64,000 bases of DNA, taken from the NCBI RefSeq assembly GCF_011682175.1, contig NZ_WHJG01000001.1, forward strand, positions 1-64,000, read 5' to 3'. Source of the DNA: Massilia frigida. GTDB taxonomy: Bacteria; Pseudomonadota; Gammaproteobacteria; Burkholderiales; Burkholderiaceae_D. Position 1 is the stretch's first letter. Each line of letters opens with the position of its first letter. A model generated the notes under the pieces. It made no database searches. It worked only from the letters and a program-made list of their open reading frames with translations, and was not told where the DNA came from. Shown in pieces: positions 19,166 through 28,466 of the stretch. Both the position numbers and the translations under genes were made by a program.

Positions 19166-20200
19166 ATGCGTGTCTGGTTCAACAGGACGTTCTCGTCCGT
19201 GTACGCGGCAATCGGCCTCATCCGCGAAGCCGATCTGGAAGGCCGTTTCCATCTCATTTACACCAATGCCAATCCGCACGCCACCGCCGGCCGCGTGGCC
19301 CACGAATTCTTCGTCGAACCGACCGGCCTGGACAACGCCGCCTACATCGACTGGTGCCTGGAATTTTGCCGCGAGCACCGGGTCGACATCTTCATCCCCG
19401 GCCGCCTGTCGAGCGAGCTGGCCAGCGCCCATGCGCGCTTTGAAGCCCAGGGCACGCGCGTACTGAGCGCCGCCTCGCAGGAACAGCTCGAACTGATCCA
19501 CGACAAGGCGCGTTTCTACGCCACCACCAACCTGCCCGGCGCGCCGGTGGCCGAATTCCGCGTATTCGAGAACGTCGCCCAGTTCGACACCGCCTACGCC
19601 GACCTGCGCGCCCGTTATCCCAAGCTGTGCGTCAAGCCCTCGCGCTCGGTGTACGGCCTGGGCTTTGCCATCCTCGACGAGGAACGCAGCAGCGCCGCCC
19701 TGCTGCTGGCCGGCGCCGAATATCATATCGGCCGCGACGACATGCGCCGCGGCCTGGCCGAGCTGGGCGAATTCCGCACCATGCTGCTGATGGCCTACCT
19801 CGACGGCGTCGAATACAGCGTCGACTGCGTGGGCGACAACGGCCGCCTGGTGTGCGCGGTAGCGCGCAAGAAGCCGATGAAGGCCGGGAACGGCCAGTTG
19901 ATCGACATGCGCGAGGACATCTCGCAAGCGACCGCCGAACTGGCCCGCATCCACGGCCTGAACGGCGTATTCAACGTCCAGTTCCGCGAAGGCGACGGCA
20001 AGCTGCACCTGCTCGAAATCAATCCGCGCATGTCGGGCGGCATCGGCATGGCCTGCGTGGCCGGCCCCAACCTGCCCTACATCGCCCTGTGCGGCTTTGC
20101 CGACGGATTCGACAAGGTGACCGTGCCGCCGGTACGCGACGGCATCCGCGTGGCCGAACTGAGCTCCCCGGCCGAGCTGACCTCGGTGGACTTGCTGTGA
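19166..20200 (+). CDS. ATP-grasp enzyme of the Ter biosynthetic module
   Basis: 344-aa ATP-grasp protein. It has an N-terminal Rossmann-like part (MRVWFNRTFSSVYAAIGLI), the ATP-binding KPSRSVYGLGF region around residues 150-165, and the Mg-ATP signature LLEINPRMSGG around 285-300. ATP-grasp ligases join a carboxylate to an amine or thiol; the substrate here is unknown. It is the first of five enzymes (ATP-grasp, PRTase, HAD, StiP, aldolase) that occur together in many ter loci and were predicted by comparative genomics to make a nucleoside-like metabolite. The stop overlaps the next start (GTGA). Confidence 0.85.
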   Translation: MRVWFNRTFSSVYAAIGLIREADLEGRFHLIYTNANPHATAGRVAHEFFVEPTGLDNAAYIDWCLEFCREHRVDIFIPGRLSSELASAHARFEAQGTRVLSAASQEQLELIHDKARFYATTNLPGAPVAEFRVFENVAQFDTAYADLRARYPKLCVKPSRSVYGLGFAILDEERSSAALLLAGAEYHIGRDDMRRGLAELGEFRTMLLMAYLDGVEYSVDCVGDNGRLVCAVARKKPMKAGNGQLIDMREDISQATAELARIHGLNGVFNVQFREGDGKLHLLEINPRMSGGIGMACVAGPNLPYIALCGFADGFDKVTVPPVRDGIRVAELSSPAELTSVDLL

Positions 20201-21357
20201 GCATGCCCGAGCGCCACCGCCTGAGCCTGCCCACCGGCGAGCTCGAACTCGACATCCACGACAGCGCCTTCGCGCTGGACGACGTGATGGGCTTTGCCGC
20301 GCGCGCCAACGCCAAGCGCGGCTTCCTGTTCCTGAGCAAGGTGCTGGGCAAGCACTGGCCGGTCACGCCCGCCATGATGCGCAAGGTCCACGTCAGCCTG
20401 GCCGATACCGTGCCCGAACTGCCCGGCCCGGTGGTCTTCATCGCCATGGCCGAAACCGCCATTGGCCTGGGCCAGGGCGTGTTCGAAGCCTGGCTGGCCG
20501 CCCATCCCGGGCGTGAGGGCCTGTTCCTGCACACCTCGCGCTACCGGGTGGGCGAGGCCCCCATCATCGAATTCGAGGAAGCGCACAGCCACGCCCCGCG
20601 CCAGTTCCTGCACATGCCGCCGGACGCGCACACGCGCGAACTGCTCTTGCATGCCAAGGCCCTGGTGCTGGTCGACGATGAAGCGAGCACCGGCAACACC
20701 TTCCTCAACCTGACCGACGCCTGCCGCAAGCTCAATCCCGGCATCGCCCACGTGCACCTGGCGACGATTACCAACTTCATGGGCGCGACCGCCACCGCCG
20801 CCCTGTCCGAGCGCTTCGGCTTGCCGGTGACGATGGGCGCGCCGGTCAGCGGCGAATACCGCTTCACCCCCGGCCAGCTGGCCAGCGCCAGCGCCCCGGC
20901 CCAGCTGTTCGATGGGTCCGCCGACCGTGGCGCCAGCGGCGAGTTCGGCCGCTACGGCCTGCACCGCGCCCTCACCATCCCAAGCGGCCTGGCCGAGCGC
21001 CTGGCGGGCGCTGTCAAGCCGGGCGAGCGCGTGCTGGTGCTGGGCACGGGCGAATTCATGCACCCGTCCTACCTGCTCGGCGCGGCCCTGGAACGCCTTG
21101 GCGTGGATGTCGTTGTGCAATCGACCACACGTTCGCCGATCCTGACCTGGGGCGCCGTGAAAGCCGCGCTCACGTTCCCGGACAATTATGGGGAGGGTGT
21201 CGCCAATTTCCTGTATAACGTCACCCCCGGCCAATACGAGCACGTATTCATTTGCCACGAAACCGCGCCAAAACAGGCGCTGCTGGACCTTGCAGACACG
21301 CTCAAAGCGCGCCTGCTCCACTTTAAGACCGAGACCCATGTTGAAGAAGTTTCATAA
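20197..21357 (+). CDS. phosphoribosyltransferase-domain protein (PRTase with TRSP-type C-terminus)
   Basis: 386-aa protein. The PRPP-binding loop VLVDDEASTGNT lies at about residues 157-168. The C-terminal half (from about residue 240) resembles the TRSP-type domain found attached to ter-linked PRTases, with VLVLGTGEFMHPSYLLGA and a strictly conserved-looking STTRSP. GTG at 20197 forms a 4-bp overlap with the previous stop and has GGTGGA 7 bases upstream; ATG at 20203 is the alternative. Presumed to transfer or remove a ribose-5-phosphate group in the Ter biosynthetic pathway; substrate unknown. Its 3' end overlaps the HAD gene by 20 bp. Confidence 0.85.
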   Translation: MSMPERHRLSLPTGELELDIHDSAFALDDVMGFAARANAKRGFLFLSKVLGKHWPVTPAMMRKVHVSLADTVPELPGPVVFIAMAETAIGLGQGVFEAWLAAHPGREGLFLHTSRYRVGEAPIIEFEEAHSHAPRQFLHMPPDAHTRELLLHAKALVLVDDEASTGNTFLNLTDACRKLNPGIAHVHLATITNFMGATATAALSERFGLPVTMGAPVSGEYRFTPGQLASASAPAQLFDGSADRGASGEFGRYGLHRALTIPSGLAERLAGAVKPGERVLVLGTGEFMHPSYLLGAALERLGVDVVVQSTTRSPILTWGAVKAALTFPDNYGEGVANFLYNVTPGQYEHVFICHETAPKQALLDLADTLKARLLHFKTETHVEEVS

Positions 21358-22105
21358 ATTCCTGTTCGCCGACCTGGATGACACCCTGTTCCAGTCGCTC
21401 GAAAAGTGCGAGGGCCGCGGCCTGCCGATCGAAGCGGCCGCCTTCCTCAAGGATGGCAGCCCGATTTCGTACACCACGCCCGGCCAGCGCGCCTTTCTCG
21501 CCTTTGCCCAGGATGGCATGACGATGATCCCGACCACGGCGCGCAACCTGAACGCGTTCCAGCGCGTGGGCATCGACTTCCACAGCTACGCGGTGCTCGA
21601 CTACGGCGGCATCGTGCTGCTGCCGGACGGCAGCGTCGACCAGGAATGGCTGGACCACATGCGCAGCGCCATGCAAGCCGCCCTGCCCGGCCTGCAAGAA
21701 CTTGCCGGGCTGATCGACGCCTGGGCCGAGCGCACCGGTTTCGGCAACCGCGCGCGCCTGATCGAGGATTTCGGCACGCCCTTCTACCTGGTGGTCAAGG
21801 ACCCGCAAAAAATCGCGGCCAAGCTGGAGCCGATCGAGCGCGAGGTGGTCCAGCCATGGATCAACGAGGGCAATCGCGACTACTTCATCCATCGCAACGG
21901 CAACAACCTGGCGATCTTGCCGAAGGCGTTGAACAAATCGCACGCGGTGGCGCACGTGAGCGCGCGCCTGCGCGCCGAACATGGCGATATCCTGACGTTT
22001 GGCATGGGCGACAGCAAATCGGACGCGCGCTTCATGGCCGCCTGCGACTACGCCATCGTGCCGAGCCGCACCCAGCTCGCCGGCCTGACCCTGGAGACCC
22101 TATGA
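21338..22105 (+). CDS. HAD-superfamily hydrolase of the Ter module
   Basis: 255-aa HAD phosphatase. Motif I DLDDT at residues 12-16 (nucleophile Asp12, general acid Asp14), a capped alpha/beta body, the conserved Lys (PKALNKSHAV) and the C-terminal GMGDSKSD that holds the metal-binding aspartates. Likely removes phosphate from a sugar or nucleotide intermediate made by the neighbouring PRTases. Overlaps the genes on both sides (20 bp upstream, ATGA downstream), so translation is tightly coupled. Confidence 0.85.
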   Translation: MLKKFHKFLFADLDDTLFQSLEKCEGRGLPIEAAAFLKDGSPISYTTPGQRAFLAFAQDGMTMIPTTARNLNAFQRVGIDFHSYAVLDYGGIVLLPDGSVDQEWLDHMRSAMQAALPGLQELAGLIDAWAERTGFGNRARLIEDFGTPFYLVVKDPQKIAAKLEPIEREVVQPWINEGNRDYFIHRNGNNLAILPKALNKSHAVAHVSARLRAEHGDILTFGMGDSKSDARFMAACDYAIVPSRTQLAGLTLETL

Positions 22106-23193
22106 ATTTTTCCGGCAGTTACCGTTCGGACGACGTCAGCTTCCTGCTCAAGCCGCTGGCGATGCAGGATTTCGTCGATGTCCCGGAAAAGGAATTCCTG
22201 ATCCAGTCGGGCCAGCGCCACTACAGCGAAATGCTCTCGCCCGAATCGCTGCCGTCCGAGCGCTACCTGGCGGTATTCCGCGAAGCCTGCGCCGCCAACA
22301 CGGCGCGCATGGCGCGCGACTGCCTGACCCTGGCCGGTTTGATCAGCCAGCGGCGCAGCGGCCCGGTGACCCTGGTCTCGCTGGCGCGCGCCGGCACCCC
22401 GGTCGGCGTGGTGTTGAACCACCTGCTGCCCAAGGTGTGCGGCCGCGCCAGCACCCATTACTCGGTCTCGATCATCCGCGACCGCGGCATCGACCAGGTC
22501 GCGCTGGAGCACATCCTGGCGCAGGGCCACGCGCCCGAATCGATCGTCTTCATCGATGGCTGGACCGGCAAGGGCGTGATTTCGCGCGAATTGTCCGCCG
22601 CCATCGACGGCTTCAACAGCCGCCGTGGCACGGCGATTGACGGCGGCCTGTACGTGCTGTCCGACCTGGCCGGCAGCGCCGCCTGCGCCGCCTCCTGCGA
22701 CGACTATCTGATTCCGTCGAGCATACTGAACGCCACCGTGTCCGGCCTGATCAGCCGTTCGATCCTGAACGAGGCAATCGGGCCAGGCGACTTCCACGGC
22801 TGCGTGTACTATCAGCAGTTCGAGGCGCACGACCAGTCGCAAAGCTTCGCCGACGGCCTGGTGGCCGCCGCGCTGGAGATTGCCGCCGCCGATGGCGCGC
22901 AGCAGGTGCAAGCGGTCGACCGCGAGCAGGCCGGCGCCGTCTCGCGCGCCTACATGCTGGCGGCGCTGGACCAGCATGGCATTAGCGACGTCAACATGAT
23001 CAAGCCCGGCATCGGCGAAGCGACCCGCGTATTGCTGCGGCGCAGCCCGCGTCTCTTGATCCTGCGCGACGCCGGCGCGCCCGATGTGGCCCACCTGGCC
23101 CTGCTGGCGCAGGAAAAGAATATCCCTGTGATCGTCGACCGCGCGTTGCCGTATCACGCCGTTTCATTGATCAGGAGTGCACTCGATGGTTAA
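22102..23193 (+). CDS. StiP-family protein (PRTase fold with PELOTA-type C-terminus)
   Basis: 363-aa protein of the StiP type linked to ter operons; databases often label the family a cysteine protease, but the sequence shows a phosphoribosyltransferase-like core. SLARAGTPVGVVL (about 94-106) and the loop IVFIDGWTGKGV (about 149-160) correspond to the PRTase core and PRPP loop, and the last ~90 residues (VDREQAGAVSRAYMLAALDQHG onward) resemble the PELOTA-type module described for these proteins. Starts with ATGA overlap after the HAD gene; the stop lies inside the start of the aldolase gene. Family assignment is from memory of motifs. Confidence 0.75.
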   Translation: MNFSGSYRSDDVSFLLKPLAMQDFVDVPEKEFLIQSGQRHYSEMLSPESLPSERYLAVFREACAANTARMARDCLTLAGLISQRRSGPVTLVSLARAGTPVGVVLNHLLPKVCGRASTHYSVSIIRDRGIDQVALEHILAQGHAPESIVFIDGWTGKGVISRELSAAIDGFNSRRGTAIDGGLYVLSDLAGSAACAASCDDYLIPSSILNATVSGLISRSILNEAIGPGDFHGCVYYQQFEAHDQSQSFADGLVAAALEIAAADGAQQVQAVDREQAGAVSRAYMLAALDQHGISDVNMIKPGIGEATRVLLRRSPRLLILRDAGAPDVAHLALLAQEKNIPVIVDRALPYHAVSLIRSALDG

Positions 23194-24100
23194 GTCGATG
23201 GGAGCGTCGCTGTACGTGCCGGCGAATCACAAATACCTGATGGAGGTGGCCAATGGCCAGCGCATGGGGCACGTGCGCTCGCTGATTTTCTGCACCGAGG
23301 ACGCGGTCGCCGACGCCGACCTGAGCTGGGCGCTGTTCAACCTGTCCGTGGTGCTGGCCAATATGCGCAGCGAAGGCACGGCCGAGCGCTTCGTGCGCGT
23401 GCGCAATCCCGAGGTCATGGCAAGGGTACTGGCCATGCCGGGCGCCGACAAGCTGGCCGGCTTCGTGATCCCGAAAGCGACGCGCGCCAACTTCGACGCC
23501 TACTTCAAGCAGATCCGCAACACCGACCACATGCTGATGCCCACGCTGGAAACGGCGGAAGTATTCAACGACTGGGAAATGCGGCAATTTCGCAAGATGC
23601 TCGAAGCGCCCGGCGTGCGCCAGCGCATCCTGGCGCTGCGCATCGGCGGCAACGACCTGCTGGCCCTGCTGGGCCTGCGCCGTCCGCGCACCATGACCCT
23701 GTACCGCACGCCCCTGGGACCGGTGATCGCGCGCCTGGTCACCATCTTCCGCCCCTACGGTTTCGTGCTGACCGCGCCCGTGTTCGAGCACCTCGACCTG
23801 CCCGAACTGCTCGACCAGGAAGTGGCGGAGGATCTGGCCCACGGCATGGTCGGCAAGACCGCCATCCACCCGAGCCAGATCGCGCCCATCGAGCAGCACT
23901 ACCGGGTCAAGCCGAACGACCTGGCGGCCGCCCGTGCCATTCTCGACGTCGACGCGCCGGCCGTGTTCAAGATGCATAATTCCATGTGCGAAGTGGCCAC
24001 CCACCGCGCCTGGGCCGAACGCACCATCGAACAATCGAACGTGTTTGGCGCGCATCACGACCACCCTCCGATGAGCCCGGCAATTCCACGGGAACTTTGA
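23186..24100 (+). CDS. HpcH/HpaI (CitE-like) aldolase/lyase-family protein
   Basis: 304-aa TIM-barrel protein related to citrate lyase beta subunits and HpcH/HpaI aldolases. Visible features: SLYVPANHKYLMEV at the N-terminus (compare CitE LFVPG), the RVRNPE strand, FVIPKATRAN, and HGMVGKTAIHPSQI near residue 230, the typical C-terminal CitE motif. ATG at 23186 is preferred over GTG at 23177 because AGGAG at 23171-23175 is well spaced for it. Fifth enzyme of the Ter biosynthetic module; probably cleaves or forms a C-C bond in the unknown metabolite. Confidence 0.85.
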   Translation: MVKSMGASLYVPANHKYLMEVANGQRMGHVRSLIFCTEDAVADADLSWALFNLSVVLANMRSEGTAERFVRVRNPEVMARVLAMPGADKLAGFVIPKATRANFDAYFKQIRNTDHMLMPTLETAEVFNDWEMRQFRKMLEAPGVRQRILALRIGGNDLLALLGLRRPRTMTLYRTPLGPVIARLVTIFRPYGFVLTAPVFEHLDLPELLDQEVAEDLAHGMVGKTAIHPSQIAPIEQHYRVKPNDLAAARAILDVDAPAVFKMHNSMCEVATHRAWAERTIEQSNVFGAHHDHPPMSPAIPREL

Positions 24101-24128
24101 ACCTGACTTGAGTGAAAAGGACGCTATC

Positions 24129-25316
24129 GTGACAAATTTTTCGCGCGGACAAAAAGGCAAGCTGGCCGACCTGGGCCTGGCGGCGCCCTTCCAGGTGGTG
24201 CTCGATATCGACAGCGCCGGGCTGGTGATCGACATTTCCTGCTTCGGCCTCGACAGCGCCGACAAGCTCTCGGACGAGCGCTACATGGTGTTCTACAACC
24301 AGCTGGCCAGCCCCGCCAATGAAATCAGCATGACCATGGCCGGGCGCGCCGCCAGCTTCGCCGTCAAGCTCGACGCGCTGCCAGCCTCGATCGCCAAGCT
24401 GGTGTTCGTGGCCGCCATCGATGGCAGCGGCACCATGCGCAATGTGGGCGCCAGCAGCCTGAAACTCGGCGAGAGCGTGCAATTCCCCTGGTCGGGTGCC
24501 GATTTCCAGGATGAAAAAGCCGTCATCGTCGGCGAAATCTACCGTAAAGACGGCATCTGGCGCTTCGGCGCGGTCGGCCAGGGCTTCAACGGCGGCCTGT
24601 CGGCCCTGCTCAAGCATTTCGGCGGCACCGAAGCGACCCCGGGCGCCGCGCCCACGCCGCCGGCCCCCGTGCCGGTTCCGCCCGCGCCCCAGCAGCAACA
24701 GCCGGTATCGCTCTCGAAAGTCACGCTCGACAAGCGCGGCGACAAGGTCTCGCTCGACAAGCGCGGCGGCAGCAAGGGCTTCGGCCGCATCCACGTCAAC
24801 CTGAACTGGAACCGCAGCGCCACGAGCGCCACCGGCAAGGGCATCGACCTCGACCTCGGCTGCATGTACGAGCTGGCCGATGGCCGTCCGGGCCTGGTAC
24901 AGGCGCTGGGCAATGTCTGGGGCGACTTCGACCGTCCACCGTACATGCGGCTGGCGGCCGACGACCGCACCGGGCAATCGGCCGAAGGTGAAAACCTGGC
25001 CATCAACGGCGACCACTTCCACCAACTGAAGCGCGCCCTGATCTTCGCCTTCATCTACGAGGGCGCGCCGAACTGGGCCGCCACCGATGGCGTGGTGACC
25101 ATCAAGATGCCCGACCAGGCGCCGATCGAAGTGCGGCTCGACCAGGGCGGCAACCAGATGATGTGCGCGATTGCCATGATCGAAAACCGCGGCGGCAGCA
25201 TGCAGGTGACCAAGCTGGCCGACTACTTTTCCCAGCAAGGCCGCGAAAGCGGGCACGAGCTGATGGACCGCCGCTTCGGCTTCGGCCTGCGCTGGACCAC
25301 CGGCTCGAAAGACTGA
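24129..25316 (+). CDS. TerD-TerA two-domain stress protein
   Basis: 395-aa protein. The N-terminal TerD-type domain (about 1-170; FSRGQKGKLADLG, GFNGGLSALLKHFGG) is followed by a Pro/Gln linker (PTPPAPVPVPPAPQQQQ), a short repeat VTLDKRGDK-VSLDKRGG, and a TerA-type C-terminal domain (about 205-395; FGRIHVNLNWN, GIDLDLGCMYEL, NGDHF). The GTG at 24129 is chosen because AAAAGG lies 8 bases upstream; a TTG at 24108 is a less likely start. It closes the Ter module. Its TerD domain closely parallels that of the TerF-like gene, suggesting duplication within the locus. Confidence 0.85.
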   Translation: MTNFSRGQKGKLADLGLAAPFQVVLDIDSAGLVIDISCFGLDSADKLSDERYMVFYNQLASPANEISMTMAGRAASFAVKLDALPASIAKLVFVAAIDGSGTMRNVGASSLKLGESVQFPWSGADFQDEKAVIVGEIYRKDGIWRFGAVGQGFNGGLSALLKHFGGTEATPGAAPTPPAPVPVPPAPQQQQPVSLSKVTLDKRGDKVSLDKRGGSKGFGRIHVNLNWNRSATSATGKGIDLDLGCMYELADGRPGLVQALGNVWGDFDRPPYMRLAADDRTGQSAEGENLAINGDHFHQLKRALIFAFIYEGAPNWAATDGVVTIKMPDQAPIEVRLDQGGNQMMCAIAMIENRGGSMQVTKLADYFSQQGRESGHELMDRRFGFGLRWTTGSKD

Positions 25317-25500
25317 AGCACCGCGCCGCCGGCGCTGCCCATGGCAGCCGCCCGGCGCTCCCCGGCCGCAGAACTTTTCGTGCCGGAACGGGTCTTAACA
25401 GCATCGACGCGCGATGTCAGGCACGCCAGAGGCCGAGCGCTTCCGCGCTGCCGTACCTGCGTCCCCCCCGTACCCGGAGAGCTCATCCGATGGACGACGC

Positions 25501-28389
25501 ATGCAGACCCAGATGATCCGCCGCGCTGGCGAGATCGTCTTGCTCGCCACGATCTATTACATTACCGCCCGCCTGGGCTTGCTGCTGGCGCTCCCGCCCG
25601 GCTACGCCGCACCGATCTGGCCCGCCGCCGGCATTGCGCTGGGCGCCGTGCTGATCTGTGGCAATCGGGTCGCGCCGGGCATCTGGATCGGCTCGTTTTT
25701 ATGCAATGTCGCGGTCTCCTTCGATGCCGGCAGCACCGCCCTGCTCGTGAAATCGCTGCTCTTGCCAGCCATTCTCGGCATGGGCGCCACCGCGCAAGCC
25801 ATTGCCGGCGGCTACCTGATACGCCGTTTCGTCGGTTTCCCGATGCCGCTCGACCGGGCCCGGGACGTGATCAAGTTTCTCGGCCTGGGCGGACCGCTCA
25901 GTTGCATTATCGGCGCCAGCGTGGGCGCGACCGTCCTGTTCCTTGCCGGCACCTTGCCGGCGGAAAGTTATGCCTTCATCTGGTGGGCCTGGTGGTTCGG
26001 CGACGCCATCGGCGTCCTGGTCACCACGCCGCTGATGCTGACCTGGTTCGGGCAGCCGCAAGCGCTCTGGCGACGCCGGCGCAAGACCGTGGCGCTTCCC
26101 ATCTGCCTGGCATTGGTGGTCATCGTTGGCGTGTTCAGCGGCGCCAAGGAACCGTATTTTTCGCCCCCGCATCTGCGCATCGCCTGGTCCGTGCTTGCCG
26201 GCGGGCTGATGTTTGCCGGCTTGCTCGGGGCGTTCCTGCTCGTGACCAGCGGCCACGCCATGCTGATCGAGCAACTGGTCGCCCAACGCACGCATGACCT
26301 GGAGCGCACCCGCCAGGCCGAGCAGGCCGCGCGCCAGCTCGCCGCCATCGTCACCTCGTCCGAGGACGCCATCATCGGCAAGACGCTCGACGGCACCATC
26401 GTCAGCTGGAACGCCGGTGCCGCGCGCATGTACGGCTACAGTGCCGCCGAAATTCTCGGCCGGCCGATGTCGGTCCTGACCCCGCCCGAGCTGGCTGGCG
26501 AGATGCCGGCCATCCTGGCGCGCCTGCGGCGGGGCGAGCGGATCGACCACCTCGAAACGGCGCAGCTGCGCAAGGATGGGGGCCGCATCGCGGTCTCGCT
26601 CACCATCTCGCCGATCCGGGACGCCGACGGCATGGTAACGGGCGTATCGGCGATTGCGCGCGACATCAGCGAGCGCAAGCGCGCCGAGGAAGCGCTGCGC
26701 GACAGGGAGGCGCGCATCCGGCGCCTGGTGGACGCCAACATTATCGGCATCTTCATCGGCGATATGAGCGGGCGCATCAGTGAAGCGAACGACGCCTTCC
26801 TGAAGATTTCCGGCTATTCCAGGGAAGACGTGCTCTCGGGAAAATTGCTATGGAACAACATGACCCCGCCGCAATACGATGCGGCCGATGCGCATGCCCT
26901 TGAGGAACTCAAGAACACCGGACGGTGCACGCCCTATGAGAAGGAGTTGATGCGCAAGGATGGCAGCCTGATTCCGGTGTTGCTGGCCAGTGCCTTGTTC
27001 GAGGGGGCGCAGGATGAGGGCGTCAGCTTCGTGCTCGACCTGACCGAACGCCGCCAGGCCGACGAGCGCATCCACCACATGGCCGACCATGATGCCTTGA
27101 CTGGATTGCCAAATCGCACGCTCTTGCAGGACCGCATGCACCAGGCGATCGCCTTTGCCCATCGCAACCGGCGCCGGGTGGCGATCCTGTTCATCGATCT
27201 CGATTATTTCAAGAACATCAACGACTCGCTGGGCCACCACATCGGCGATCAAGTGTTAAAAATGGCGGCCATCCGATTGCAGCAATGCCTGCGCGAAGGC
27301 GATAGCGTGGCGCGGCTGGGCGGCGACGAATTCGTCCTCATCCTGCCCTTGCTCGATGACAGCAGCGATGCCGCGCGGGTGGCGCGCAAGGCGCTCGATA
27401 GCCTGACCCAGCCGTTCAGTGTCGAACTCAAGCAGTTGCACCTGGGCGGCAGCATCGGCATCAGCCTGTATCCCGACGACGGCCACGATGTCGACTCCCT
27501 GATGCGCGCCGCCGATACCGCGATGTACCATGCCAAGGAAATGGGGCGCGGCAATTTCCAGTTCTTCACCGCCGCGCTCAACCAGGCGGTGCAGCGGCGC
27601 CTGGACGTCAGCCAGCGCTTGCGCCAGGCCCTGGCGCACGATGAATTCATCCTGCATTACCAGCCGCAGGTGAAGATGGAGAGCGGCATCATTTTTTCCG
27701 CCGAAGCGCTGCTGCGCTGGCAGCCGCCGGGGACCGAGCCGATTTCCTGCGGCGACTTCATCGCCAACGCGGAAGAGTCCGGCCTGATCGTGCCGATCGG
27801 CGAGTGGGTGTTGCGCCAGGCTTGCCGGCAACTGAAAGCCTGGCACGCCGCCGGCCATCCGCAACTGAAAATGGCCGTCAACCTGTCGCCCCGCCAACTC
27901 GAACAAGCGAATTTTTGCTCCCTGGTCGGGCAAATCCTGGACGAGGAAGGCCTTCCCGCCACCGCCCTCGAACTGGAGATTACCGAAAGCATCCTGATGC
28001 AGCGCAGCGAATACAATCTCGCCATGCTGAACCAGTTGAGCGACATGGGCATCCAGCTATCGGTCGACGACTTCGGCACAGGCTATTCCAGCCTGGCTTA
28101 CCTGCAGCGCTTTCCTGTGCATTCGCTCAAGATCGACCAATCGTTCGTGCGCGACATCGGCACCGACCAGAATGACACGGCGCTGGTCACGGCCATCATC
28201 GCCATGGCGGCCAGCCTGCAACTGGAAGTGATCGCCGAAGGGGTGGAAACCCTGCCTCAGGCAGAGTTTCTCATGGCGCATGGCTGCGCGGCCGCCCAGG
28301 GGTTTTATTACAGCAAAGCCGTGCGCGCGGATGCATTCTCGGCATTGTTCGGCGACACCTTCGCCTGCACCATGCAGCGCCCTCGTTGA
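25501..28389 (+). CDS. MASE1-PAS-PAS-GGDEF-EAL cyclic-di-GMP enzyme
   Basis: 962-aa membrane-bound sensor. An N-terminal MASE1 domain (about 1-270, eight or so hydrophobic segments) is followed by two PAS domains (about 285-400 and 410-525), a GGDEF domain with intact GGDEF and an RxxD inhibitory site (REGD) five residues before it, and an EAL domain with EALLRW, ELEITES, DDFGTGYSS and EGVET all intact. Both diguanylate cyclase and phosphodiesterase activity are therefore possible. The start is uncertain: ATG 25501 places the first helix near the N-terminus as usual for MASE1; 25414 would add 29 residues. The 25317-25500 gap shows no other feature. Confidence 0.92.
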   Translation: MQTQMIRRAGEIVLLATIYYITARLGLLLALPPGYAAPIWPAAGIALGAVLICGNRVAPGIWIGSFLCNVAVSFDAGSTALLVKSLLLPAILGMGATAQAIAGGYLIRRFVGFPMPLDRARDVIKFLGLGGPLSCIIGASVGATVLFLAGTLPAESYAFIWWAWWFGDAIGVLVTTPLMLTWFGQPQALWRRRRKTVALPICLALVVIVGVFSGAKEPYFSPPHLRIAWSVLAGGLMFAGLLGAFLLVTSGHAMLIEQLVAQRTHDLERTRQAEQAARQLAAIVTSSEDAIIGKTLDGTIVSWNAGAARMYGYSAAEILGRPMSVLTPPELAGEMPAILARLRRGERIDHLETAQLRKDGGRIAVSLTISPIRDADGMVTGVSAIARDISERKRAEEALRDREARIRRLVDANIIGIFIGDMSGRISEANDAFLKISGYSREDVLSGKLLWNNMTPPQYDAADAHALEELKNTGRCTPYEKELMRKDGSLIPVLLASALFEGAQDEGVSFVLDLTERRQADERIHHMADHDALTGLPNRTLLQDRMHQAIAFAHRNRRRVAILFIDLDYFKNINDSLGHHIGDQVLKMAAIRLQQCLREGDSVARLGGDEFVLILPLLDDSSDAARVARKALDSLTQPFSVELKQLHLGGSIGISLYPDDGHDVDSLMRAADTAMYHAKEMGRGNFQFFTAALNQAVQRRLDVSQRLRQALAHDEFILHYQPQVKMESGIIFSAEALLRWQPPGTEPISCGDFIANAEESGLIVPIGEWVLRQACRQLKAWHAAGHPQLKMAVNLSPRQLEQANFCSLVGQILDEEGLPATALELEITESILMQRSEYNLAMLNQLSDMGIQLSVDDFGTGYSSLAYLQRFPVHSLKIDQSFVRDIGTDQNDTALVTAIIAMAASLQLEVIAEGVETLPQAEFLMAHGCAAAQGFYYSKAVRADAFSALFGDTFACTMQRPR

Positions 28390-28466
28390 AGGTGCTGCCG
28401 GGTCCAGCCCGGGAATGCGGCCTGCGCGCCGCTGGACCCGTCCTTGGGCGGATCCGGGTCCGCTCC

